This document shows, piece by piece, positions 25,559 through 33,643 of a DNA stretch of 64,000 nucleotides; position 1 is the stretch's first letter, and every line of letters starts with the position of its first letter. The position numbers and the translations under genes were made by a program. The notes beneath the pieces were generated by a model. It was not told the origin of the DNA, ran no database searches, and saw only the letters and a list, made by a program, of their open reading frames with translations. The DNA comes from Paenibacillus ehimensis NBRC 15659 (lineage in GTDB: Bacteria; Bacillota; Bacilli; Paenibacillales; NBRC-103111): the NCBI RefSeq assembly GCF_004000785.1, contig NZ_BILX01000029.1, positions 18,763-82,762 on the forward strand, written 5' to 3'.

Positions 25559-26662
25559 ATGCGTATTCAAAAAATAGACGTCATGCGCCAGTCCACCCCG
25601 CTTATCAAACCGTTCAAAACCGCGCTGCGGACCGTCTTTCAAGCGGAATCCGTACTGGTTCGGATGACGGCGGACGATGGCCGGGTCGGCTGGGGCGAAG
25701 CGCCGGCTACGATTGTGATTACGGGGGACAGCTTGGAAAGTATCGAATCCGCCATTGTCCATACGTTCACACCGCTGTTAATCGGCAAAAGTTTGTTGGC
25801 GTACGAGCAAATCATTCAATCCGTCCATCAGGCGATGGTCGGCTGCAGCAGCGGCAAAGCCGCGGTCGATATGGCGGTCTACGACCTGGTGGCGCAGGTG
25901 TGCGGGATGCCGCTGTACCAATTTCTCGGAGGCTATAAGGACCGGATCGAGACGGACTTTACCGTCAGCGTCAATTCGCCGAAAGAGATGGGCGAGGATG
26001 CCGTCCGCTATGTGGAAGCCGGGTTCAACGTGCTGAAGATCAAGGTAGGGAAGGACGAGATCGGCGAGGATATCGAGCGGATCAAAGAGATCCGCAGCCG
26101 CGTAGGCGACCGGGTCAAAATCAGGCTGGATGCGAACCAAGGCTGGCAGGTGAAGGATGCGGTCAAATCGATCCGGCGGATGGAAGACATGGGCCTTGAT
26201 ATCGAGCTTGTGGAGCAGCCGGTGAAGGCTGGAGATATTGAAGGCTTGAAGGCCGTAACGGATGCGGTCGAAACGCTGATTATGGCGGACGAGAGCGTGT
26301 TCTCCCCGGCTCAGGCGCTTGAAGTGCTGCAGCGGCGCGCGGCCGATTTGATCAATATCAAGCTGATGAAATCGGGCGGGATCTACAAGGCGCAAATCAT
26401 CAACCAGATTGCGGAGGAATACGGTGTGGAATGCATGGTGGGCAGCATGATCGAATCCCGTCTTGCAGTAACGGCGGCGGCTCATTTTGCGGCGAGCAAG
26501 AAGAACATTACCCGCTTCGATTTCGATGCGCCGCTCATGATGCTCCATGATATTGTCGACGGCGGCGTCCGATACGAAGGGCGGGTCATGACGTTCCCGG
26601 AAGCTGCCGGACTTGGCATCCGGGACGTGCGCTGTCAGGACGGAATGGGGGCCGTCTCATGA
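25559..26662 (+). CDS. ykfB: L-Ala-D/L-Glu epimerase YkfB
   Basis: A 367-residue enolase-superfamily enzyme. The catalytic lysines fall at the exact numbers known for B. subtilis YkfB: Lys162 in LKIKVG and Lys268 in INIKLMKSGG. Metal ligands are in RLDANQ, LVEQP and MADES. It epimerises L-Ala-D-Glu to L-Ala-L-Glu so that ordinary peptidases can finish degradation. The AAGGAGG site precedes the ATG. Its stop overlaps the ykfC start (ATGA), showing tight co-translation. Confidence 0.95.
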   Translation: MRIQKIDVMRQSTPLIKPFKTALRTVFQAESVLVRMTADDGRVGWGEAPATIVITGDSLESIESAIVHTFTPLLIGKSLLAYEQIIQSVHQAMVGCSSGKAAVDMAVYDLVAQVCGMPLYQFLGGYKDRIETDFTVSVNSPKEMGEDAVRYVEAGFNVLKIKVGKDEIGEDIERIKEIRSRVGDRVKIRLDANQGWQVKDAVKSIRRMEDMGLDIELVEQPVKAGDIEGLKAVTDAVETLIMADESVFSPAQALEVLQRRAADLINIKLMKSGGIYKAQIINQIAEEYGVECMVGSMIESRLAVTAAAHFAASKKNITRFDFDAPLMMLHDIVDGGVRYEGRVMTFPEAAGLGIRDVRCQDGMGAVS

Positions 26663-27579
26663 GCGGGCCGAAGCGAGTGAGAGCGGCGGTGTCCGTCGCC
26701 ACCGTGTGGACGTCTCCCGATTCGCCGCGTCCGTTGGACGAACCGGCGCTGCGGCACCCGGCGGCCATCACGGAATGGCTGGCGGCGATGACCGTAAAGG
26801 ATAAGCTGGATTTGTTCGGCGGCAATCGCATTCAAACGCAGATGCTGTTCGGAACCGAGGCGATCGTTGCCGAAGAAAGCGGCGAGTGGGTCAAGGTGCT
26901 CATTCCCGAGCAAAGCACCCGGAAGGAGGGGGCAGGCTATCCCGGATGGGTGCCGAGGCGCCAGCTGGCGGAAGCAAGCGATGAAGCCGCCGCTGACCGA
27001 TGGGCGGAGGTGGTTGCTCCCCGGGCGCTGCTGTCGCTCCGTTCACAGAATGCCGCCATCGAGCTGAGCTTCCTAACCCGGCTGCCCGTCATCGAAGAGA
27101 CGAAGGACGGAGTCATGGTGGACACCCCGCACGGAGCGGGCTTCTTGCCGAAGGATCAGGTGCGGATCTCCGGCTGTCCCGCGTCCTCCGGCACGGAAGA
27201 AGAGCATGCAGGCCGGCGCTTAGTCCGGCAGGGAATGCGGTTTATCGGTCTGCCTTATCTCTGGGGAGGCATGTCCTCCTACGGCTACGATTGCTCCGGC
27301 TTTGCTTACAGCATGCATAAATCGCAAGGCATTCTCATTCCGCGGGACGCTTCCGATCAAGCCGTGCAAGGGCAGATGGTGGAGCGGGACCGTCTGGAGC
27401 CGGGGGATCTGCTCTTCTTCGCCTACGAAGGAGGCAAGGGGCGAGTGCACCATGTCGGCATCTATGCGGGGGACAACCGGATGCTTCATTCTCCCGATTC
27501 CGAAGGGTGCATCGAGCTTGTCGAGCTGAACGGCTACAAGCTGGCGAAGGAGCATTGCATTTCTAGAAGATATTGGTAA
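26659..27579 (+). CDS. ykfC: Gamma-D-Glu-diamino acid endopeptidase YkfC (NlpC/P60)
   Basis: 306 residues. Two SH3-like segments occupy about 1-170, then an NlpC/P60 domain with Cys212 (YDCSGF), the His in RVHHVGIYAG and a following His in RMLHSPDSEG. It has no signal peptide, so it acts in the cytoplasm on imported murein tripeptides, cutting the gamma-D-Glu to diaminopimelate/Lys bond in free peptides. It is the last gene of the cluster, followed by a bidirectional terminator shared with the convergent glnL-like gene. Confidence 0.94.
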   Translation: MSGPKRVRAAVSVATVWTSPDSPRPLDEPALRHPAAITEWLAAMTVKDKLDLFGGNRIQTQMLFGTEAIVAEESGEWVKVLIPEQSTRKEGAGYPGWVPRRQLAEASDEAAADRWAEVVAPRALLSLRSQNAAIELSFLTRLPVIEETKDGVMVDTPHGAGFLPKDQVRISGCPASSGTEEEHAGRRLVRQGMRFIGLPYLWGGMSSYGYDCSGFAYSMHKSQGILIPRDASDQAVQGQMVERDRLEPGDLLFFAYEGGKGRVHHVGIYAGDNRMLHSPDSEGCIELVELNGYKLAKEHCISRRYW

Positions 27580-27620
27580 AATCGTCCGTCGCGCTTCGAT
27601 CAAGAGCGGTACAGCCGATA

Positions 27621-27676
27621 AAAAGAGGCTCTTCCATAAGGTCCAAGTCAGACCTGGGGAAGAGCCTCCTTTTCTT
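27621..27676. terminator. Bidirectional terminator between ykfC and glnL
   Basis: GAGGCTCTTCC (27625-27635) pairs perfectly with GGAAGAGCCTC (27658-27668), with an inner GGTC/GACC pair. T-rich on the plus side and A-rich on the left flank, so it can serve both convergent genes. Confidence 0.85.
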
Positions 27677-27680
27677 CGAT

Positions 27681-28619
27681 TCAATGCTCCCGCATGCGCT
27701 GCTTCGCCTCCAAATAGAGCACCTGAATGAATTTCTTGACGTTGATCCGTACCTGCGAAACAACTTCCCCGCTTTCGTCCTCCAGCTCCAGCATCCGCTT
27801 GCGAACCTCCGTAAAATCAAAAAACTTCGATGCGTAATTTTCGAACTTGATATTCGAATAATCCGTCAGTCCGAGCGAAGCCAAATGGCTCAACGCTTGA
27901 TGAATCGTCCGGCGCACGCGCTGCTCGGCCGCTTTGATTTCTTTCTTGATCACCGCTTCGTCCGTTTTATCGCCCAGCTTGCGCACGGCCGCTGCGCGGA
28001 ACAGCTCCCGCAGCTGGGGGAAATCGCGGTGGCCTGAAGCGGCATCGTCGTGCTCCGCCAAAATTTGCAGCATCGCCAGCAAATCTTTACACCCGATTTC
28101 TCCGGTAATGCCGAGCTCCGAGAATAAATAACGGCCCGCCGCGCTGATTCCCGCAGAATCGCGATCTCGCTCGCGCGGGGCTGCAGCCTTTCCTAAGCCG
28201 CCGTCGTCCAGTCCGAGCAGCGACTGGCGAATGTTCTGAATGGAACGGGCGAGCCGCATCCGCTCCTCGACCTTGCGGATCACCGACAGCACCTCCAGCC
28301 GGTTGATTGGCTTCGTTATGTAATATTCGACGCCCAAGGCGTATGCTTCGCCGATCATGTCTTTCGATTCGACCTGCGACAGCATGATGATTTTGCCCGG
28401 AAACGCCGGGGCGATCTCGCGCACCGTCTCAATGCCGTCCCGCTTCGGCATCAGCAGGTCGATGAGCCAAATATCCGTCCGCGTGACCGCCAGCAGTCCG
28501 GCATCCACATCCGCTCCGTCTGCGGCTTCGCCCGCGACCTCGCCGAGATCTTCGTCTTCGATCAGCTGCGCGAGCATGCGGCGCACCGCCGGGTCGTCAT
28601 CGGTTATAAAAAATCGCAC
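27681..28619 (-). CDS. glnL: Response regulator, GlnL/YcbB type
   Basis: 312 residues. The receiver domain occupies 1 to about 120 with acidic DDD at the start, phospho-acceptor Asp in WLIDLLMPKRDGIE and Lys in YYITKPINRLEV. The C-terminal half matches the YcbB DNA-binding domain (DFPQLRELF, AVIKKEIKAAEQRVRRTIHQALSHLASLGL, DYSNIKFENYASKFFDF). In B. subtilis GlnL activates glutamine uptake and glutaminase genes. Here it lies seven bases after the kinase gene, and the pair is divergent from a glutamate/dicarboxylate symporter, the likely target. Confidence 0.9.
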   Translation of the reverse strand: MRFFITDDDPAVRRMLAQLIEDEDLGEVAGEAADGADVDAGLLAVTRTDIWLIDLLMPKRDGIETVREIAPAFPGKIIMLSQVESKDMIGEAYALGVEYYITKPINRLEVLSVIRKVEERMRLARSIQNIRQSLLGLDDGGLGKAAAPRERDRDSAGISAAGRYLFSELGITGEIGCKDLLAMLQILAEHDDAASGHRDFPQLRELFRAAAVRKLGDKTDEAVIKKEIKAAEQRVRRTIHQALSHLASLGLTDYSNIKFENYASKFFDFTEVRKRMLELEDESGEVVSQVRINVKKFIQVLYLEAKQRMREH

Positions 28620-28625
28620 TCCTTT

Positions 28626-29927
28626 TCACCCGTCCTTATTCGTCGTTAAACTTGCTAACGGCAATTGTATGATAAATTCGGTTCCTTTTCCACCGATTCC
28701 TTCCTGAATCATTATCGTGCCGCCGAGCCGCTCCACCGTTTCCTGCACATAGGAGAGGCCGATGCCGGTCGACGGTACACCTGAGGCATCGTATTTGGTT
28801 GTATAGCCCGGATGAAAAACGATATCCCGCGAATGCTCCGGAATGCCCGGGCCGTCATCCCGGACCCGCAGCTCCGCCGTCCGCTCGTCCGGGCGGTCGA
28901 TGACGACTTCGATATCCCCGTCCTTGGGAATCGCCTCTACGGCGTTCGAGACGAGATTGTTCAGCAGCGACAGCAGCGTATAGGCGTGATAAGGGGGATG
29001 CTCCCCTTTGATCTTTAACGAAATGCCGATCGATTTGCCGTGCAGGCGGGCGTATTTTTCATTCGAGCGGACGACCACGCCGCCGAGCTCGCCCGCCAAG
29101 CCGAAATCGGCCCGCCGCTCGCTCGTGATGAGCTGCGACAACCCGGCGTAGATGCGCTGATTGTCCTTTTTGATCTCGTGCACTTGTCCCGCGATGCCTA
29201 ACGCTTGCCGGGCGAAGTCGGGCTCGGCGGCATTCTTCAGCCCCCGGTACAGCTCATAGGACGAGCGGGTAATCTGCTCAGCCTGCTGCAGCGTTTTTTG
29301 CAAATGGACCGATTCCTCGTACAGCGTCGAGATCAGCATCAGCCGATGCTCGTTCTCCAGCCGCTCCCGCTCCTGCAGCGCACGCACCTGCCTAAGCTGA
29401 ATGATGTTGAAGATCGCCAGCACGAACGAGCTCCGGAATACGGCGATCACGGCAATTTGCTCCAGCTCGTGCAAAATAATCGTCCGGCCGGGAAGCGAAT
29501 AGCGAAAAAACAGCTCCGCCACATTGGAGCCGATCTCCAGTCCCATGCCGATCAGACCGATCAGCAGCGGACTCTGGCGGTACTTGTTGACCTGTGCCGC
29601 GGCGAACAAAGCCCCATAGGAGAAATAAAAGAAGAAGGCGGGAACGTGCTGATAAAACGAAGCTTCAATCGCCGTCTCTCCGCCGAGCGCATCCAGACCG
29701 GTCCGAAAGGCCGGCACGGTGAGGCCGGTCACGAACCCCGCCGCCAGCGGCGTTAATCCGCGAAGCCACAGCAAACTGAAAAAAAGCACGGGAGGCCCCA
29801 TGCCGACGCGGAACGAATCCGAGAACGGATAAAATTTCAGCTCGCCGGCCAGCGGTACGAGAATGGCGACAAGGGCAAGCGGGAGCAGGCGGTTTTTCCA
29901 AGAGACAGCCAGTTTCAAAATTCGCAT
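28626..29927 (-). CDS. glnK: Sensor histidine kinase, GlnK/YcbA type
   Basis: About 433 residues. Six or so membrane segments fill residues 10-170, followed by a coiled linker, the phospho-acceptor His in GQVHEIKKDNQRI, then an HATPase domain with LLNNLVSNAVEAIP, RDDGPGIP and GTEFIIQLP. This arrangement matches B. subtilis GlnK (YcbA). Presumed signal: glutamine, glutamate or C4-dicarboxylates. The start is uncertain: ATG 29927 follows a TTG and has only a weak ribosome site. Confidence 0.88.
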   Translation of the reverse strand: MRILKLAVSWKNRLLPLALVAILVPLAGELKFYPFSDSFRVGMGPPVLFFSLLWLRGLTPLAAGFVTGLTVPAFRTGLDALGGETAIEASFYQHVPAFFFYFSYGALFAAAQVNKYRQSPLLIGLIGMGLEIGSNVAELFFRYSLPGRTIILHELEQIAVIAVFRSSFVLAIFNIIQLRQVRALQERERLENEHRLMLISTLYEESVHLQKTLQQAEQITRSSYELYRGLKNAAEPDFARQALGIAGQVHEIKKDNQRIYAGLSQLITSERRADFGLAGELGGVVVRSNEKYARLHGKSIGISLKIKGEHPPYHAYTLLSLLNNLVSNAVEAIPKDGDIEVVIDRPDERTAELRVRDDGPGIPEHSRDIVFHPGYTTKYDASGVPSTGIGLSYVQETVERLGGTIMIQEGIGGKGTEFIIQLPLASLTTNKDG

Positions 29928-30013
29928 CAACTCGCAATTGTAGGTTTTTGTAGTTTAGTGTAGACGGGCCGTATGATATTAGTCAAACCTATTATTTCAC
30001 AGACGCTTTTAAT

Positions 30014-30028
30014 TTGGAAGCGCTTTTA
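30014..30028 (+). promoter_or_regulatory. Candidate CcpA (cre) site upstream of the symporter
   Basis: TTGGAAGCGCTTTTA matches the cre consensus WTGNAANCGNWNNCW with one mismatch. It lies 24 bases before the symporter start, in a roadblock position, as expected for carbon repression of dicarboxylate uptake. Confidence 0.45.
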
Positions 30029-30052
30029 GTAACAAAAGAGGAGGAAGCAGAC

Positions 30053-31339
30053 ATGAAAAAATTCGGATTGGCCCTGCAAATCGTAATCGGTCTGATGCTC
30101 GGGGTTGCCGTCGGGGCCATCTTTTACGGGAATCCCGCTGTCGAAACGTACCTGAAGCCGATCGGGGATATCTTCATCCGCTTGATCAAAATGATCGTCG
30201 TTCCGATCGTGATCTCGTCGCTTATTGTCGGCATCGCCGGGGTAGGAGATATGAAGAAGCTGGGCAAGCTCGGCGGCAAGACGATTTTGTATTTTGAAAT
30301 CGTTACCACAATTGCCATTATCGTCGGCCTGCTGTTTGCCAACATCTTCAAGCCGGGTGCCGGCATCGATATGTCGGGCCTTGCGAAAACCGATATCAAA
30401 ACGTATGTTGATACGGCGGAAAAAGCAAGTCACAGCTTCGCCAGCACGTTCGTGAACATCGTGCCGAAGAACATTTTCGAAGCGTTCGTGAACGGCGATA
30501 TGCTCGCCATCATTTTCTTCTCCGTTCTGTTCGGTCTCGGCATTGCGGCGGTCGGCGAACGCGGCAAGCCGGTGCTCAGTTTCTTCCATGGCGTCGCGGA
30601 CGCGATGTTCTGGGTCACGAACCAAGTCATGAAGTTCGCACCGTTCGGGGTGTTCGCGTTGATCGGCGTCACGGTTGCCAAATTCGGCGTGAGCTCGCTT
30701 ATTCCGCTCGGCAAGCTCGTCGTAGTCGTCTATGCCAGCATGCTGTTCTTTATTTTCGTTGTGCTCGGAGCTATTGCAAAAATATCCGGCACCAGTATTT
30801 GGACGATGATCAAGCTGCTTAAGGACGAAATCATTCTCGCTTACTCCACGGCCAGCTCCGAATCGGTTATGCCTAAAGTGATGGAGAAGATGGAAAAGTT
30901 CGGCTGTCCTAAAGCCATTACGTCGTTTGTCGTCCCGACCGGTTATTCGTTCAATCTTGACGGATCGACCTTGTATCAGGCGCTTGCGGCGCTGTTCATC
31001 GCGCAAATGTACGGCATCGAGATGCCGATCAGCACGCAGATTACGCTGATGCTTGTACTGATGGTCACGTCCAAAGGCATCGCCGGCGTGCCGGGCGTTT
31101 CGTTCGTCGTTCTGCTTGCGACGCTCGGCTCGGTCGGGATTCCGGTCGAGGGACTCGCTTTCATTGCCGGAATTGACCGCCTTCTCGATATGGCCCGCAC
31201 GGTCGTCAACGTGCTTGGCAACTCTCTGGCAGCAGTGGTCATGTCCAAGTGGGAAGGCCAATACGACAAGCAAAAAGGACTCGCTTACGTCGCAACCGTC
31301 AAGGAAACGGCGAAGCAGGCGCTGAAGCCGACGGCTTAA
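30053..31339 (+). CDS. Glutamate/C4-dicarboxylate:cation symporter (DAACS)
   Basis: 428 residues of the DAACS (SLC1/GltP) family. There are eight membrane helices with two re-entrant loops: the serine-rich STASSESVMPKVMEKMEKFG and the conserved VVPTGYSFNLDGSTLYQALAALFIAQ, then TSKGIAGVPGVSFVVLLATL and IAGIDRLLDMARTVVNVLGN. It imports glutamate, aspartate or dicarboxylates with protons or sodium. ATG 30053 is chosen for GAGGAGGAAG at good distance and because the protein family begins MKKFGLALQI. It is divergent from glnK-glnL, so uptake probably responds to that two-component system. Confidence 0.94.
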   Translation: MKKFGLALQIVIGLMLGVAVGAIFYGNPAVETYLKPIGDIFIRLIKMIVVPIVISSLIVGIAGVGDMKKLGKLGGKTILYFEIVTTIAIIVGLLFANIFKPGAGIDMSGLAKTDIKTYVDTAEKASHSFASTFVNIVPKNIFEAFVNGDMLAIIFFSVLFGLGIAAVGERGKPVLSFFHGVADAMFWVTNQVMKFAPFGVFALIGVTVAKFGVSSLIPLGKLVVVVYASMLFFIFVVLGAIAKISGTSIWTMIKLLKDEIILAYSTASSESVMPKVMEKMEKFGCPKAITSFVVPTGYSFNLDGSTLYQALAALFIAQMYGIEMPISTQITLMLVLMVTSKGIAGVPGVSFVVLLATLGSVGIPVEGLAFIAGIDRLLDMARTVVNVLGNSLAAVVMSKWEGQYDKQKGLAYVATVKETAKQALKPTA

Positions 31340-31384
31340 GTCCGCTATTGCTAGATTTACCAGAAAGAGCCGATACTATGTATG

Positions 31385-31420
31385 AAAAAGCCGCGTCTCC
31401 GATTGGAGCGCGGCTTTGCT
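31385..31420. terminator. Terminator between symporter and lipoprotein
   Basis: AAAGCCGCG and CGCGGCTTT arms with inner TCTCC/GGAG pairing and flanking A and T. It serves the convergent genes. Confidence 0.7.
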
Positions 31421-31425
31421 TTGAA

Positions 31426-32487
31426 TTACATGCCGTTTGTTTTTTGCATCAGCTGTTCGAGGGTAATGACGTCTTTCGGAATGCCGATCTTGAACTCCGG
31501 CTTTTCGTTGATCTTGGTATATTCCGCTTTGATGTTGCCGCCGATTTGATACGGCTTGCCGTTGTCTTTGACCTCCAGGCCGATGTTTACATCGTGGTAA
31601 ACCGGGAATCCTTTTTTGTTGACGGCTGTCGTGATTTGCAGGTCCTTGACTTTGACGTCTTCCTTCATTTTAGCGATATCCGATTTGAGCTTGTCTCCGG
31701 AATTGTCCGCCAACTCCTTCTTCGCTTGCTCCAGGTCCTCTTTCTTGATGTCAAACACGCTTGCGTATTTGTCGCTCATCATCAGATCGAGCACTTCCGG
31801 CAATACTTTCTCGGCCACGGTCGTGATAAACGGCTCCAGGTTTTCGTTCGTCACCGCGAATTTCACGATCTGGTTCGCTTCAACCGTTTCCGGCAGCTTG
31901 GCGTCTTTCTTGTCCACGGAGGAGAGGAACGTTTTCTCGTCCACGTGCTTGAAGAAGATTTTGCCGATTTCTTGGCCCAGCTCTTGCTGCTTCTTAATGG
32001 TAGCGGCGTCGAAATTCACTTTTTGGTCCGATTGCTTCGCGAGTTCCTTCGGATCAAGCTCCACAAATTTGCCTACCACGTCTTTCGGCAGCGGCAGCAT
32101 CGGAATGTTCGGCACCTTCACCCAAATTTTTTGATCGGTCATCACGATCGGCAGGTTGATGTTCATCGCCATGTCGCCTTTGAGCTTGGCTTCGATGTTC
32201 ATTTCCATCTGGAACGGTTCTTGCTGATAAGCGCCGGTTACGGCCACTTCCATGTTTTTGAGCATCTGCGCCCCTACGGCCAGCTGCGGATTTTCTTCCA
32301 AAGCGTCGGCAGGGAAGTCCATGTTCATCGCGAAGGTCATTTTGTAATCGGCCGATTTCATATCAGCAGACGTCTGGAACGCCTTCTCGAGCGTTTCCTT
32401 CGGTGCTGGCTTTGCTCCGCAGCCGGCGAGGACTGCCATCACAACCAGCAGCGCGCAAAGTGCAAGTGCAATTTTCTTCCTGTACAT
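31426..32487 (-). CDS. Lipoprotein, DUF6612/LppX-like
   Basis: 353 residues. The lipoprotein signal ends in VLAGCG, giving an anchored extracellular protein. The mature part has the pattern ADYKMTFAMNMDF, NMEVAVTGAYQQEPFQMEMNIEA and QKIWVKVPNIPMLPLP seen in Firmicute lipoproteins of the DUF6612 or LolA/LppX-like type, which fold as half-barrels and may bind lipids. That assignment is by pattern only. ATG 32487 is used because AGGGGA precedes it and the signal peptide starts there. It is a single gene with its own promoter region towards the GntR gene. Confidence 0.75.
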   Translation of the reverse strand: MYRKKIALALCALLVVMAVLAGCGAKPAPKETLEKAFQTSADMKSADYKMTFAMNMDFPADALEENPQLAVGAQMLKNMEVAVTGAYQQEPFQMEMNIEAKLKGDMAMNINLPIVMTDQKIWVKVPNIPMLPLPKDVVGKFVELDPKELAKQSDQKVNFDAATIKKQQELGQEIGKIFFKHVDEKTFLSSVDKKDAKLPETVEANQIVKFAVTNENLEPFITTVAEKVLPEVLDLMMSDKYASVFDIKKEDLEQAKKELADNSGDKLKSDIAKMKEDVKVKDLQITTAVNKKGFPVYHDVNIGLEVKDNGKPYQIGGNIKAEYTKINEKPEFKIGIPKDVITLEQLMQKTNGM

Positions 32488-32664
32488 CTGAGTTGATCCC
32501 CTCTCCAAATCTGACTCTATTTTTGCAACATTGCCTATTCTATTACAAAAAAATAGATTTGAAAAGCAATGATTGGCAAATCATGTCGATTTTCATAGAC
32601 TAATGGCACGAATATCCTACTTGAGAACTATATGGTTTGAAGGGGGCGGGGGCTATGTAATGAG

Positions 32665-32713
32665 GCGAAAGAAAAACAATCGCCCTCCATACCTTCTTGG
32701 CTTGGAGGACGAT
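32665..32713 (-). terminator. Terminator of the gntR gene
   Basis: Minus-strand ATCGTCCTCCA / TGGAGGGCGAT arms with one G-T pair, followed by TTGTTTTTC. Confidence 0.75.
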
Positions 32714-32720
32714 CGATATT

Positions 32721-33362
32721 CTAATAGATGTGTTTTTTCAATTCTTCCTCAACAACGGGCCATTCTTTTGTCTTCAGCGCGTTCAGCAGCGCTTGGTGCT
32801 CTTCGATGAGCTTCGTAAAATTATTTTCGCGGTGCATCTGCGAGTTGGACATAAAGTGAAAGACGATGCGTGAAGAGACGCCGGACCAGAGGGTCTGCAA
32901 ATAGGGCTCATGGGTCAAAGAAATAAGATATTCGTGAAACTGCAAATCTTTTTTGACCACTTGCTCCAAATCGTTCTTTTCGCATGATTCTACGAGTCCG
33001 TTCAGGATGTCCGTCAGCTCGGCGAAATGGGCATCCGTCAGATGCGGCAATATTTTTTGGATGCAAAAAGATTCGAGCAGCACGCGAAGCGGATTTAACA
33101 AATCCAGCACTTCATCCTGATCCACGGTAGCTACGGTCGTTTCCCGATGGGGCTGGGTCACCAGAAGCCCTTCGCGTTCCAACAGTAGAATCGCCTCGCG
33201 GATCGGGCCGCGGCTGACGCCCATTTCTTCCGAAAGATCCGCCTCGCGCAATCGCTGCCCCGGCTTGAGCTTCCCTTGAATGATCGCATCCTTAATATCT
33301 TGATAAATTTGATTTCTTAGCGTATCTGTTTTTTTGACTGAGAACCGAAATTGATTCTTCAC
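32721..33362 (-). CDS. GntR/FadR-family (FCD) transcription regulator
   Basis: 213 residues. The winged helix-turn-helix at about 15-80 carries the GntR core IIQGKLKPGQRLREADLSEEMGVSRGPIREAILLLEREGLL. The C-terminal FCD domain has the helical ligand-binding pattern with DLQFHEYLISLTH and the closing histidine in LIEEHQALLNAL. GTG start with AGGAGG at 7 bases. It is divergent from the catabolic operon at 33.6-41.6 kb and three TTGTTRACAA sites lie between them, so it is very likely its repressor, relieved by a pathway acid or sugar derivative. Confidence 0.93.
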   Translation of the reverse strand: MKNQFRFSVKKTDTLRNQIYQDIKDAIIQGKLKPGQRLREADLSEEMGVSRGPIREAILLLEREGLLVTQPHRETTVATVDQDEVLDLLNPLRVLLESFCIQKILPHLTDAHFAELTDILNGLVESCEKNDLEQVVKKDLQFHEYLISLTHEPYLQTLWSGVSSRIVFHFMSNSQMHRENNFTKLIEEHQALLNALKTKEWPVVEEELKKHIY

Positions 33363-33467
33363 AAGGTTTCCTCCTATACTCCTATCGACCTAAGCTCCAT
33401 AGCGTTGCTTCCTCAATTATACAATAAAAAAGCTTATTGTATAGAATTAAAATTAACTTATACGTTA

Positions 33468-33477
33468 TTGTTGACAA
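33468..33477. promoter_or_regulatory. GntR-type operator copy 1, TTGTTGACAA
   Basis: A near-palindromic 10-mer of the type bound by FCD-class GntR proteins, in the gap between gntR and the catabolic operon. Copies 2 and 3 lie at 33550-33559 and 33562-33571. Confidence 0.55.
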
Positions 33478-33549
33478 TGACAATGTATAAATATACTATG
33501 ATTTTAAATGGAGAACAACAAAATGACGAAAAAAAATTTCAAAATAAAA

Positions 33550-33571
33550 TTGTTAACAATATTGTTGACAA
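33550..33571. promoter_or_regulatory. GntR-type operator copies 2 and 3
   Basis: TTGTTAACAA (33550-33559) and TTGTTGACAA (33562-33571), two bases apart, themselves forming a larger near-perfect inverted repeat. Copy 3 contains the -35 box of the operon promoter, so binding would block RNA polymerase. Confidence 0.65.
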
Positions 33572-33594
33572 TTAATTCTTCGGTAAAATATACT
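33565..33594 (+). promoter_or_regulatory. Promoter of the GntR-controlled catabolic operon
   Basis: TTGACA (33565-33570), 18 bases, TATACT (33589-33594), about 50 bases before the first gene. The -35 box is within operator copy 3. Confidence 0.65.
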
Positions 33595-33643
33595 TACATC
33601 ATCCTCAAATTGTTCTTACCACACGACAAAGGAGAGATATGGT

